NCBI GenBank assembly: GCA_026826555.1
Contig: JAKSZT010032888.1
Span: forward strand, 641,389-705,388
Origin: Tolypeutes matacus
Taxonomy: Eukaryota; Chordata; Mammalia; Cingulata; Chlamyphoridae
Reading direction: 5' to 3'
Length of the DNA: 64,000 bases
Part shown: positions 35,480 through 46,379 of the stretch, piece by piece
Layout of the letters: the number at the start of each line of letters is the position of its first letter
Position numbering within the stretch: position 1 is the stretch's first letter
The notes under the pieces: model-generated
Seen by the model: the letters and a program-made list of their open reading frames with translations, nothing else
What the model was told of the DNA's origin: nothing
Database searches by the model: none
Translations under genes and position numbers: made by a program

Positions 35480-36270
35480 GAATGCTTGCCAGATTTCTGC
35501 AGAAATCCAGTGGATCAGAAGATCCACTCTGTGTCTAGCATACAGCTTCTTTCCCCAACCACTCCTGTGATTACGAATTGGGCTCATGAAAAACTGGCCA
35601 TGGTGGTAGGGATGGAGGTTAAACATGGGCTTTCCCTCACCAAGGCCAACTTGGCTACAGCCACTGCTGCATGCCCAATCTGCCAGCAGCAGAGACCCAT
35701 ACTAAGCCCCTGATATGGCATCATTCCCTGAGGTCATCACCCTGCTACCTGGTGCCTGGTTGATTACATTGGACCACTTCCATCATGGAAGGAGAAGCAA
35801 TTTGTTCTAACTGGAATAGACACACATTCTGGATATAGGTTTGCTTTCCCTGCATCCAAAACTACCATCTGTGGACTTACCAAATGTCTTATCCACCACT
35901 GTGACACTGATCAGCATTGCTTCTGACCAAGAAACCCAACTTCACAGCAAATGATGTTTGGGGATGTGCACATGCTCATGGAATTCACTGGTCTTACTAT
36001 GTTCCCCATGATCCTGCAGTAGCTGGATTGATAGAACATTGGAATTGCCTTGTGAAGACTCAGTTATGGTGCCAGTACATTTCAAAGCTGGATCAATGTT
36101 CCCAGGAGGCTGTGTATGTTCTAAATCAGTGTCCACTGTATGGTACTATATCTCCCATAGCCAGGATTTGTGGGTCCAGCAATCAAGGGGCAAAAATGGG
36201 AGTGGCACCACTCACTATTACCACTAGTGATCCACTAAGAAAATTTTTGCTTCCTGACCTGCAACTTTAA
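35480..36270 (+). pseudogene. ERV-L integrase remnant
   Basis: The zinc-binding end is readable (CPICQQQRPI near 35672-35702). It is followed by a catalytic-core start with DYIGPLPSW near 35761, GIDTHSGYRFAFPA near 35814-35855, and a later HGIHWSYYVPHDPAVAGLIE stretch near 35970-36035 covering the third acidic residue. At least two frame changes. Confidence 0.85.
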
Positions 36271-36329
36271 GCTCTGCTGGTCTACAGGTTTTAGTTCCAA
36301 AACAAAGAGTACTTCCACTGGGGAACAGA

Positions 36330-36740
36330 ACAATGGTTCCAGTGAACTGGAAGTTAAGACCGCCACCAGGCCACTTTGGGCTTCTTGTGCCTCTGAATCA
36401 AAAGGCAATAAATGGAACTACTGTACTGGATGGGGTGATTGATCCTGACTATCAAGGGAAAATAAGACTCACCTACACAATGAGGTAAAGAAGAGTTTGC
36501 CTGGAATATATGAGATCCCCTACATTGTCTTTTAGTACTACCATATCCTGTGATTAAAGTCAATGGAAAATGGTAACAACCCAATCTAGGCAGGACTAAC
36601 AATGGTGCAGAATCTTCAGGAATGAAAGTTTGGTTCACCCCACCAGGCAAAAAACCACAGCCAATGAGGTACTTGCTGAGTATAAGGGGAACATGGGATG
36701 GGTAGTGGAAGAACGTAGTGATAAATATGAACTTTGACCA
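36330..36740 (+). pseudogene. ERV-L dUTPase remnant
   Basis: GHFGLLVPLNQKA and GVIDPDYQGKI (36370-36465) match dUTPase motifs. ERV-L elements carry this gene after integrase. No env-like sequence follows before the 3' LTR. Confidence 0.8.
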
Positions 36741-37092
36741 CATGACCTGTTACAAAAATGTAATGGTAATTTCTCCCTTGTTTTCTTATGAGTATGGTTG
36801 TATATGTACATAAAACAAATACCTTTGTTGTCTTCCCTGACCTTTTTTCTTTTCATACCATGTAAGTTGTATTAGTTTTATGTCATAGTATTTAAGGATG
36901 TCAAGTTTAAGAGTGAATATTACCCGAGGACTTGCACCAAATTCTGGAGGGAATTAGTGTATTTCTGGTTGTATACAGAACAGTTGAATATTGTTAAGCA
37001 GAAAAATATACATATGTCTGTTATTATATTTATTTAGAGGCTAAGTATGGTTTAAGGTGTGTGTGTGGCTGTCAAATTGACAAGGGATGAAA

Positions 37093-37530
37093 TGTGATGC
37101 TTAGGCTAATGCGTCAACTCAGCCACGTAATGGTGCCCAGTTGTTTGGTTACTGGACTCATTGTAATACATGGGCATTTCATGGACTTTAATCATCAGCG
37201 AGTTGATTGCATAGATGGCTGATTACATCTACAATCAACCAAGGAGATTGCTATCAGCAATGAGTGATGTTTCATTCAATCAGTTGAAGGCCTTAAAAGG
37301 GGAAGTGATTTCAGCATTCAGAGAGAATTCCCAGCTCATAGTCAGAGAGCCAGTGTCTCCTGGGAGTTCATTAAGGACCTTGTTCTGTGCCTTTGGTTTG
37401 CAGTCAAACCAAACTGTGGAATTTGGACTTGTGCATCCCCACAGTGGCGTGTGAGAATTTTATAAAATCTCATACTACTTACAGATATCTCCTGTCAGTT
37501 CTGTTTCCCTAGAGACCTCTGACTAATACA
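37093..37530 (+). repeat. ERV-L 3' LTR
   Basis: 438 bp, TGTGATGCTTAGGC to CTAATACA. It differs from the 5' LTR by many substitutions and small indels, so the insertion is old. A weak purine tract (acaagggatgaaa) lies just before it at about 37080-37092. Confidence 0.92.
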
Positions 37531-37535
37531 CTGTG
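37531..37535. repeat. ERV-L target-site duplication, right copy
   Basis: CTGTG, identical to 31912-31916. Confidence 0.9.
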
Positions 37536-37589
37536 ATATAAAACAAATGATATTACGTTAAACATACCAAGAGTTATTTTTTTACCTTT

Positions 37590-37780
37590 CCCTTTGCTGT
37601 TCTTCTTTCTATATGGTATAATTACTCCTCCTTGTTTTCTTGAGTAATTCCTTCATTCTTTAAGACCAAGCATAGATAGGTCACCTCCTATAAAGCCTTT
37701 TCTGTCTCCTTCAGAGTGTGGACTTTGTTTTTCCCATGAGTCCATTCCTAATATTTAGCACAACATAAGTACATGAATAT
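37590..37780 (+). mobile_element. L2-like LINE 3' fragment
   Basis: 'cattctttaagaccaagcatag...cacctcctataaagccttttctgtctcc' matches the L2 3' end pattern ('...tcaagacccagctcaaatgtcacctcctccagg...'). Approximate boundaries. Confidence 0.55.
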
Positions 37781-37784
37781 TCTT

Positions 37785-38055
37785 ATGTGAAAAATATTCA
37801 AAGCATTAGCTTTGGAACCAGGTAGACCTAAATTTGGATGCCTTTTCAGCTGTTATAATGGTGTGACCTTGTGATGTTTACATTACCCCATGTACCTCAT
37901 GTTTTCTTTAGTAAAGTGGAGGCAATAATTTCAATTGTATATTAATTTGCTCCATGGAGTTTTGTGAGTTTTAAATTACATAATGCATGAAGAACACTTA
38001 TTAAAGTGCTGGGCATGGCAACCATTCAATAAATGTTAGCCATTATATCCACTGC
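37785..38055 (+). mobile_element. MIR SINE, near full length
   Basis: Sense MIR: 'gctttggaaccaggtagacctaaatttgg', 'tggtgtgaccttgtgatg', 'gtttttgtgag'-type centre, and 'aaagtgctgggcatggcaaccattcaataaatgttagccatta' at the end. Confidence 0.85.
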
Positions 38056-38189
38056 TTTGGGATTATTTCTATAAACATGTTTCAAGTGCCTTAAAACTCT
38101 TCACCTTCGCTCCCTCTGATCCCCAAAGTATTTCCAGATATTGATATTCTAGAATCTGAATGGCATAAGGTTGACTTTCTTTTTTGCAG

Positions 38190-38335
38190 GTGTAATCATG
38201 TCCAGCGGCCAAACCTGGAAGGAGCAAAGGTTGTCATGACAACACTAAGGAACTTTAACTTAGGCAAGAAGAGCTTAGAGGAATGCATTCAAGAGGAGGC
38301 CTGTCACCTCATAGAGGCAATAAAAGAGGAGAAAG
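38190..38335 (+). pseudogene. CYP2J: CYP2J-like exon 3 (4-nt deletion)
   Basis: Acceptor TTTTTTGCAG|G, donor AAAG|GTGAGT. It encodes VIMSSGQTWKEQR, then after a shift MTTLRNFNLGKKSLEE and EEACHLIEAIKEEK. Length 146 against 150 bp in the family, fitting a 4-nt deletion at about 38226-38233 that removes most of the Arg-Phe pair after KEQR. Uncorrected, the frame meets TGA within a few codons. Confidence 0.92.
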
Positions 38336-38413
38336 GTGAGTGAGTGGGTTCTCCATAGAAATCAGAAATGAACCCATCTTGAATGATCTGTATCTTCCTT
38401 CCTCCACCTCCAG

Positions 38414-38574
38414 GACTGCCTTTTAGCCCTCACTTCGAGATCAACGATGCAGTTTCCAATATCATTTGCTCTGTCACCTTTGGGGATCGTTTTGAATACC
38501 AGGATGGTAAATTTCAGGAGCTACTGAAGTGGCTGGATGAGATCATGTATATGGAAACTTCAATGCAGTGTCAA
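38414..38574 (+). pseudogene. CYP2J: CYP2J-like exon 4
   Basis: 161 bp, the family length, fully open in phase: LPFSPHFEINDAVSNIICSV, TFGDRFEYQD, KFQELLKWLDEIMY. Acceptor CCACCTCCAG|GA, donor CAA|GTAAGG. Covers the D-E helix part of the P450 fold. No lesion seen. Only 78 bp of intron separate it from exon 3, a short intron 3. Confidence 0.93.
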
Positions 38575-38849
38575 GTAAGGCAGTTCTCTTTCTATAGGTA
38601 TTGGTTAAGGATATTGGAGCTGGTGTCAGACACAGATAGGTTCTTCTATCAGCTCCACAGCTAAAGTATAATGTCCTTCAATTGACTTCAAAAAAATTAA
38701 TTTGAAATCAATCTATTTGCTTTCACATTTTTAATAATATGAAATGTTTATTTGTGAGAACATTTTTAATATTCACATAAGATACAAAGTTTCATATGGC
38801 ATGCCCCTATGTAACTATGATTTTCTTTAAAATAAACAATGTTGGTATT

Positions 38850-39200
38850 GCCTTTGAGTTCCTTCCTAATCCTTTCGGTTCCATCCTACCTCAGAGATAC
38901 TCTTTTGCGTCTGTTTTCTCACTTAGCAAGTCCTATTGAGAATGATTTGTGTTGATTGCTCTGCTTTAATGCTGAGCATTAATACTCCATTTTATGAATA
39001 TGTCACTGTTTGTTAATCTGTTTTCTAATGATGTGAATTTGGGTTGTTTCCATTTTGGGGATGTTCTGAATAAAGCTGCCCTGATCATCCTTGTACAATT
39101 ATATTTGTGGATATATCCGCTTATTTTTCTTGAGTGTAGATGGAAATAAAATGCCAAAACCTTTTCAAAATGGATACACTATTTACCCCACCAACACTTG
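38850..39200 (-). mobile_element. Old L1 3'-end fragment
   Basis: Antisense L1 ORF2-end and 3' UTR pattern: 'aatactccattttatgaatatgtc', 'tgggttgtttccattttggggatgttctgaataaagctgcc', 'ttgagtgtagatggaaataaaatgcc'. Diverged. Confidence 0.6.
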
Positions 39201-39454
39201 CTATTACCATTAGTTTAATTTCATAAAGTGAAGCCCTTTGGGATCCAAACTTCACCCCTTTCCTTTGTGGGCCCAGAACTCCAAATTGTATCCTTCTACA
39301 CCTGTGTGTCTACCAAAACTATGTTCAGCCTCTTGGTCCTTCAGTCACTTTTTTGGATTTAGAAGATGCTTTAACAGTCACCCCCAAGTGTTGAGTTCAC
39401 CTCTCTAGTTTCTTTCTTCCCCTAATCCTTATCCCTGAATTCCCTACTACCTTA

Positions 39455-39510
39455 GTAAGTGTGTGTGTATGTGTGTGTATGTGTGTGTATTTGCACGCAT
39501 GCATGCATAT
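39455..39510. repeat. (TGTGTA)n / GCAT microsatellite
   Basis: 'gtgtgtgtgtatgtgtgtgtatgtgtgtgtatttgcacgcatgcatgcat', a compound simple repeat. Confidence 0.9.
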
Positions 39511-39589
39511 TTTTTTAATCTTATCTTACTGTTCTCAGTAGAAGCGTCATCCTTGCTATACCTCATCTGCCATTGCCAAAATTTTAAAA

Positions 39590-40970
39590 CTACCCCTACT
39601 TTAAAAATCACTTTATTTTTTAAAATTACAGGCAAGTATAAATGTAGAGAGAATACAATAATGAATCACTATGTAACCCATCAATCATCACCAACACTTA
39701 TCAACACATGGACAATTTCATTTCATCTGTACCTACACTCAACTATTGCCCCCTGCCCCTGGATTACTTTGGGGCTACTTACAGACCACTATTATTTGAT
39801 CCATGAATATTTCAGGATATATTTCTTACAAGAACCATTTAAGAAAAATATTCTGTTCCTGAACTTGAAAAAATATTAGTAATAATTCCTTGTCTTCAAT
39901 ACTCAGCCAGTGTTGAGATTTCCCAAAATGTCTCCGAAGTATTTTTTGTGTTTTAAGGGTTTTTTCCTTTGAATCATAATCCAAACTAGACCCATATGTT
40001 AACATTGGTTGCTATGTCTCTCACTTCATCTATGACTTCCTGCTCACCACTTTTTTGTTTCCTCTGAAATTTACAGAGTGGCAAAACTGAGTTATTTGTC
40101 CTGTAGAGTATTCTACATTCTTGATTTTACTGATTGCATTCCTTTGGCATTTAACATGGTCTGCTATCACTGTGCTTTATATACATTGGTAGTTAAATCT
40201 CGAAGATTGATCATAATCAGGTTTAATTTTTTTGGAAGACTACTTTTTAGGAAGGATATAATATCTGGTTGTCTCTTCTGGTTATATTAGGATTGATCAG
40301 TGAGTTCATGTGTTATCATCCTGATCCATCAATTATAAAATTCCCCATCAGGTTTCTACCTAACGGTTTAGAAATCATTGATAATCATAGCATACATTAA
40401 TTTTACATTGGAGGATTCAAATTGGTGGCATTCTAATTCTTTTATTCTTTCTTGTAATTGACTTTGATTATTGACTTTGTATTCCTCAAATTTGATAAAA
40501 TTTTATTATTATTGTAATTTGTATGTGGCTACTTCATAGACAGTTTTAGCACATGCAAATAATAGCTTTTTTCTTCCTTTCCAATCCTCATACCAATAAC
40601 TCATTTTTCCTGCTTCATTGTGCTGGCTGAGTCTCCAGTGTATTCATTAAAATTTTCCTAGTATGAGAATGGATTTCTTTGTTTCTCTAACAGTTCTGTC
40701 AATTTTTGTTTTACATATTTTCTGACTGTGTTGTTAGTAGGTGCATGCAAAGTTAAAATTTTTAGTACTAATAAATTGAAACTTTTATAACTAATGATAT
40801 TCTTTATGTCCGTTAATATTTTATTCTATAAAGACTATTTTGTACGATGTTAACATAGCTCATCACCTTTCCTTTCATTAGAATTTGGCTAATCCTTTTC
40901 CATCCTGTTTTTGCTTTTTTATTCCCTTATGTTTTATATTTTTTTTAACAGCATAAAGCTGTGTTTAAAG
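39590..40970. mobile_element. Probable old L1 3' UTR or other LINE debris
   Basis: Stretches such as 'aatgaatcactatgtaacccatcaatcatcacc', 'gaatcataatccaaactagacccat...ttggttgctatgtctctc' and 'cctggatctcaa'-like text resemble old L1M 3' UTRs, but I cannot align the whole region. No gene. Confidence 0.4.
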
Positions 40971-40984
40971 ATTTTTAAAAATTT

Positions 40985-41067
40985 TATTCCATTTATTACA
41001 TTACATTTCTGTGCAAATATCTCTTTGAATTCCTGCTTTCAATTCTTTGGATATATGCCTAATAGAA
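40985..41067 (-). mobile_element. L1 ORF2/3' fragment, segment 1 of 3
   Basis: 'gtgcaaatatctctttgaattcctgctttcaattctttgg' is antisense L1. It continues at 41642 after the MITE. Confidence 0.7.
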
Positions 41068-41641
41068 CAAGGGTTCTTAACCAGGGGTCCATGAACTCCC
41101 AAGAGGTCTGTGGAATGATTTCATGGTGTCTGTGAGCTTGAATTCAAAATTCAAAAAACATTCTTGTGGGGACATATTGGTATAGGTGTGATATATTTAT
41201 TAAATAATATGCAGTATAGTGTGGTCTTAGTATGAGTTTTATTTTGATGTAGTGTGTTCTGAGTGCAGTGGGTAACTGCCTGCAAAAATGTTGGTAAGGA
41301 TGGCAGAGATGGTTTTATGATGCCATGGGAAAACTCGAATTTCTATATGTTTGCCGAAAATGACTGTTTGAACAGATGGTGAAGTGTGCTAGGTTATCAG
41401 GCATTGAAATTATGGGAAAGTTGTAAAATGTAATTTTGAACAATCCTAAAATTTAATTTAAAGACATGCCAATGTTGAATGTCATAAAAGTATCTACAGA
41501 AAAATAAACAAACAAACAAACAAACAAAAAAAGCAAAGTAAAAGTATCTGCAGCTACATTCTGAGAAAGGGTCTGTGGTTTTCATCTGACTGGCAAAGGG
41601 GTCGGGTTTTTTTTCTTAACAAAAAAGGTTAAGAACCCCTG
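41068..41641. mobile_element. hAT-like non-autonomous DNA transposon (MITE)
   Basis: 574 bp bounded by 15-bp terminal inverted repeats, CAAGGGTTCTTAACC at the left and GGTTAAGAACCCCTG at the right (14 of 15 complementary). The flanks TAATAGAA and TAGTAGAG look like an 8-bp target duplication with two changes, which points to the hAT superfamily. The inside has no transposase frame and carries an (AAAC)n tract at 41505-41528. It sits inside an antisense L1. Confidence 0.85.
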
Positions 41642-41905
41642 TAGTAGAGGAATTGTAAGGTCATATAGTAATTCTATACTTAGCTTCCTGAGGAACTGAC
41701 AAACTGTCTTCCACAACAGCTTTACCATTTTACATTGCCACCAGCAATGAATGAGTGTTCCTATTTTTCCACATCCTCTCCAACACCTGTTTTCTGTATT
41801 ATTAATAGTTGCCATCCTAGTGTATGTGAAATGGTATCTCACTGTAGTTTTTATTTGCATTTCCCTAAATGCTAATGATGTTGACCGTCTTTTCATGTGC
41901 TTTTT
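41642..41905 (-). mobile_element. L1 ORF2/3' fragment, segment 2 of 3
   Basis: Antisense ORF2 C-terminal region ('cttcctgaggaactgacaaactgtcttccac', 'ccacatcctctccaacacc', 'tgatgttgaccgtcttttcatgtgc'). The reverse frame 41995-41582 contains [19 protein letters not shown]. Interrupted at 41905 by an L1-tail insertion. Confidence 0.85.
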
Positions 41906-43330
41906 TTTTTTTAATTGTGGGTAAAAATCAAATTTTTCACAATACAAACCAATATTTGTAAAATGATATATAGATATATATACATATATGTACATTTGCT
42001 TACATAAATGTTATTATCATTTTTTCATATAAATTTTAAAAGATGCTTAGATTATATGAATGTTACACAAAAATTACAGGTATTCCCATGATCTCCACAA
42101 CCCATACCTCCCATAACATCTCACATAAACATCTTTCATTAGTGTGGCACATCATCTGCAATGGAAATACACATCCTGGGGCTTTGCCACTAAGCATAGA
42201 CCATAGTTCACATCATAGACCACACTCTTTCCCACACAGTTCTGCATGGCATACGCTGATGTAAAATGGCCTATATCCATTGCCACAGTGTCACTCAGGA
42301 CAATCCCCAAGTCCTGAAAAAGCCCCTGTATTACATCTGCCCTTCCCATCCCGCCCTGAAAGTGTCTAGTGGCCATTGGCTTCACCTCACTGTTATAATT
42401 TCTTCCATTGCTTGAATCCCAATATGTCTACAACAGAATACCATTAAGTCCATTCTAGTCCATAGCTCTTCCCCCACTCCTTAGGGGACTGGAATGGTGA
42501 TGTCTACTCCATCTCCAAGTGAGAGTGGGCTTATATCCCATGGATACAGTGGATGGGATTATCCTGCCTTCAGCTGCAGGCTCTCTCCATTCCCTGGGAT
42601 GGCCATTGTCCATCATTGTCATCTTCTCACCAGGTGACTTGGGTGAGTCCAGTGAGCTGTAGAGTAGAAGTTGCAGCTCCACCGAGATTCCAGGCACAGC
42701 TGGTGCATAGGCAGGCCAGAGGCTCCAGTCTCTGGAAGTACACCTACAAACCCCAGCCTCACATATAGGTTCTAATAAAAGGGACTGATGGACCATGTGC
42801 AGGGAGGACTTATTTGAGTCCAACTCTGTCACTCTCAGGAGCACAGTTTCCAAAGTAGAGCCCACTGATAAGGTGTCAATCTCTAGGTCTATCCCCCCTT
42901 ATATAGGACCTGGGTGTCTCCAGAGCCCTCAGGAGTCCTTCTGTGTGGGGTGATATCCACTTTGGTGTTCTATGAGATCCTACTGAGGTGTGCGTGTTAC
43001 CTCTGGGATGACCTCCCAACTCTCTTTGAAGTCTCTTAGCCACATGAACTCATTTGTCTTTACCTTTTCCCCCTTTTATTCAAGTTATTTTCCCAGTAGT
43101 GTTCCCAGTTGGCACTTGGTATTAGTCCCTCGTTGCCGGGGAGGCTCATCCCCAGGAGTCATGTTCCACATTGAGGGGAAGGTAATGCATTCATATGCTG
43201 AGTTTGGCTTAGAGAGAGGCCACATTTGAGCAACAAGGAGGCTTCAGGTGACAACTCTTAGGCACCCCATAACAGTAGGCCAAGTTTCAATTACAAGAGC
43301 ATAGACTCATAAGGCTAGTCATCAATAACA
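41906..43330 (-). mobile_element. L1 3'-tail insertion, 5'-truncated, antisense
   Basis: Begins on + with a T-run, then 'attgtgggtaaaaatcaaa' and the ATAT-rich extension also present in the full-length L1. It runs to 'catcaataacaag' at 43330, where the interrupted L1 resumes. It holds the TATA-like motif (42897-42907) and the frame 42865-42455. No target duplication was found at its ends. Confidence 0.85.
42897..42907 (-). promoter_or_regulatory. TATA-like motif in L1 3' tail (copy C)
   Basis: CCTATATAAGG on the L1-sense strand, same position as in the two other younger copies. Confidence 0.35.
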
Positions 43331-43750
43331 AGAACCATTTGTATAGCCTCTTTGGAGAAATGTCTCTTCAATTCTTTTACCCATTTATTATATTGTTTTT
43401 ATTTTTATTGTTGATTTGTAGGATTTCCTTGTATACTCTGGATATTAAAACCTTATTGGATATGTGGTTTCCAAATACTTTCTCCTATTGAGTAGGTTGT
43501 CTTTTCATATTTGTGACAAAGGTTTTTGATGCTCAAAAGTTTTTAAATTTAAGGAAGTCTCATTTACCTAGTTGTTCTTTAATTGCTTGTCCTTTGGATA
43601 TAAAGTCCAAGAAGCATTGCTCAACAAAAGATCCTGAAGAAGCTTCCCTACTTTTTCTGCTAGGAGTTTTATAGTCCTGAGTCTTATATTTAGGTCTTTG
43701 ATGCATTTTGAGTTAATTTTTATATATGGTGTTAGAGAGTTTTTATCCCA
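43331..43750 (-). mobile_element. L1 ORF2 fragment, segment 3 of 3
   Basis: Antisense L1 ORF2 resumes: 'ccatttgtatagcctctttggagaaatgtctcttc', 'ttggatatgtggtttccaaatactttctcc', 'atgcattttgagttaatttttatatatggtg'. It ends near the thumb region, so the fragment is 5'-truncated. Confidence 0.85.
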
Positions 43751-44829
43751 TCTAAAACTCTACCATTTTATTGGAGCATTTACTTCCTTTTCATTTTTTC
43801 ATGATTATCAAATAATTAGAACTTTATTCTAGTTGTTTTGTACTTTTTATTCGTATTTCTGTTTTTCTATTTTCTTGCCTAGTTTTTAATTGAATGTTTT
43901 GCTCATTTCACCATTTCCTGTATTATTTTAGAAGATGAACACTCTTGCTCTATTATTTCATTCTATACACTAGAAATTTTGATATGCTTATTAGAACTGT
44001 AAAAAATCTAAAATTAATATCCTTATCCTCTCCCCCCAAAGTGTAAGAATTTTAAACATTACCTCTGATCACTCCTCTAGAATCCTAGTATCATGTGTTT
44101 TAGTTTGTTCCTTTTTAACTCAAAAGTATATGATTTTTATTGTTTTAATAGTGAGTTTATATTTACTTACACATTTACCACTTCAGTTTTCATCATTCCT
44201 TCTGGCATTCCACACACTAGTATTGAATTTCCTTTAATTGGTGTCAGTTGGTGGCAAATTTTTTGTTTTCAGTTACTTGAATATATTATTATATTGCCCT
44301 CACTTAAAAAATCTTGATATTATTTTTTCTCTTTGCACATGGAAATTTTATACCAATACTTTCTGTGTTCCTTTGGTGCAATGGAGAGCCAATAGAATAA
44401 TATATCTTTTCCTTTCTCTGGCTTTTTTTTAAGCCTCAATGCCTTTATTGTTTATTAGTTTCCCTATCATGTACCTAGTAGAGGATTTATTTACATTCAC
44501 TGCTGAAAAGTACCTTTGTGTGGAGCTTTCTGGACACATCACATGAAAATTGATGAAGCACTTACCCTGATTCTTGACACATAAAAAGGTTATAATGAAT
44601 GCTGGATGTTATTATTATTTTCAATTATTTTGAATTTCTTGTTTTCTTTTATAGTCATGGTAGGTCTCTATTTGGTAAATCCATGTTTTCATTCCTATTA
44701 GTACAATCTAGTAAATCAGAGTTCTGTGGGTGCCCAGCTGACTTCCAAGTAAATATCTCAGGAATAGGAATTCCAGCTCAGGGAGGGTAGAGACAGGAAA
44801 GAGCATAGGGGTTAATAATCATTTCTTGG
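43751..44829. other. Intron 4 DNA, nothing clearly recognised
   Basis: T-rich. 44100-44300 has a flavour of an old LINE 3' UTR but is not assignable. No gene. Confidence 0.4.
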
Positions 44830-45170
44830 ATCTGCCAACTGTATTAGGTATTTTGATGGAAAATTTCACATATTTTACACAGTTAATTTTCACAACAATC
44901 CTAAAAAATGAAATGAAGTTATATGGTGTGGGCAAGCAGATATGAGAGTGTGCATGCAAATACAGGTTAGGGTCACTGGCTGAGGGTAAAATGTTCTATG
45001 TACCTCATGTCATTTGGTCCTCAAAATAACCCTGAGACTTCACAGACAGCTGTGAAACTAAGGATCAAAAAATTTCATTGATACCTTTATTACTACTATT
45101 AATGTATTATAACCAGAAAGAGGCAGAGCTAATAGGCAAACCCATGTCTGTCTCATTTTAAGCCTACAGA
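44830..45170 (-). mobile_element. MIR-like fragments
   Basis: 'attaggtattttgatgg...acacagttaattttcacaacaatcc' and 'catgtcatttggtcctcaaaataaccctgag...ggcagagctaataggcaaaccc' resemble one or two antisense MIRs. Confidence 0.5.
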
Positions 45171-45294
45171 ATTTTTATTATGTTATGCTATCTGCTGTCT
45201 ATAAGATCTTAGAGAAAATTTAACACTAATTTTATTTAAGTAACTATTCCAAATTTTGCCCAAATGGAAATTACATCATAGTGGAGAGACAAAT

Positions 45295-45385
45295 ACAAAC
45301 ACACATGAACATACATATATATACAAGTATGTATGTGTATATATGTATGTATAAGTGTATGTATGTATGATTTTATACATATATA
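45295..45385. repeat. (TATG)n / AT-rich microsatellite
   Basis: 'acatatatatacaagtatgtatgtgtatatatgtatgtataag' and following TATG units, imperfect. Confidence 0.85.
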
Positions 45386-45419
45386 ATTGCCATAAAGTAA
45401 AATAAAGCACCATAAGGGA

Positions 45420-46060
45420 ATAGATTAACTGTGACAGGTGTGCTACCATATACAACAAAATTTCCTGGTAAGACCATTGCAAGGAAGTGCCATTTGCACA
45501 GCATCTTAATGAAGTGAGGAGGTGGGGCATATAGGTTTACAGAGGAAGAGCATTGCAGGCAGAAGGAAGAGAAAATGCCAAGGCTTCATATAGGAACATA
45601 GTTCTTGTAATCATGGAGGCCAGTGTAGCAGGAGTGTTCAGACTAAAGTGGCAATAAGTGATAGGAAAGGAGATGATGAGGTGGGCAAGAATCAGCTTGT
45701 GTAAGGGCTTAGAGACCCAGGTAGTGATGTAGGCCTTTTTTTTCTGAGTATAATGGGAAGCCATTGGAGGTTGAGAGCCAAAATGTGAAATGATCTGATT
45801 AAACTGTTAAATGCTCACTCAGGCAGCACTGTGGAAAATAGACTGGGAATGGGGTTAATAATGGAGTCAGGAAAACTATTGGAGGCAACAATAGATTAAA
45901 AACTGCTAGTGGTTTGTTCTATAGTAGTAAGCAGTTGAGGTGGGGAGAAGTGGTTTGTGACTGGATATATTTTGGATATAGAGCTAACATGCTTTGCTTG
46001 AGGGGTGAGAAGAGGTGTGAGAGAGCAAAAGAAGCATCAAGGATGACTCCAAGGTTTATA
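45420..46060 (+). mobile_element. Ancient mammalian dispersed repeat, family not assigned
   Basis: Recognisable order: 'gcattgcaggcagaaggaagag', 'gtgtaagggcttagagacc', 'ataatgggaagccattggaggttgag', 'gatctgattaaac', 'tattttggatatagagctaac', 'caaggatgactccaaggttta'. Same family as 30860-31840 and 54410-56060. It ends about 100 bp before exon 5. Confidence 0.6.
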
Positions 46061-46163
46061 CCTAATCAAATAAAATAGAGATGGAAGAGGAAGATTTCTT
46101 GTCTTGAAAAACGGAAAAGTAACAAGTAGTGGTCCCCATGATGGTTTTGCTTTTATCATTTAG

Positions 46164-46340
46164 TTCTACAATATTTTTCCATGGATAATGAAATTCCTTC
46201 CTGGACCTCATGAAACACTCTTTAGAAACTGGGAAAAACTGAAATTGTTTATTTCTCATATGATTGAAGAACACAAGAGAGATTGGAATCCTGCTGAAAC
46301 AAAAGCCTTTTTTGATGCTTACCTTAAGGAAATAGCAAAG
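46164..46340 (+). pseudogene. CYP2J: CYP2J-like exon 5
   Basis: 177 bp, the family length, fully open: FYNIFPWIMKFLPGPHETLF, RNWEKLKLFISHMIEEHKRD, WNPAETKAFFDAYLKEIAK. Acceptor ATCATTTAG|T, donor AAG|GTAAGG. Covers helices F-G, which shape the substrate channel. No lesion seen. Confidence 0.93.
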
Positions 46341-46379
46341 GTAAGGAAACCAAAGTCATTTCCTCTGTTTTGTTTTGAA

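Larger units (their letters stand above)
31917..37530 (+). mobile_element. ERV-L-class endogenous provirus, full structure, decayed
   Basis: A complete proviral layout in intron 2 of the P450: TSD CTGTG, 5' LTR, primer site, gag-pro-pol remnants, dUTPase, 3' LTR, TSD CTGTG. No envelope region is visible between the dUTPase and the 3' LTR, as expected for ERV-L. All reading frames carry stops and frameshifts, so it is inactive. LTRs resemble the MLT2 type as I remember it. Length 5.6 kb. Confidence 0.93.

Noticed and set aside
38190..38574. Processed (retrotransposed) P450 copy
   Set aside because: Exons are separated by introns with GT-AG ends; a retrocopy would have none.
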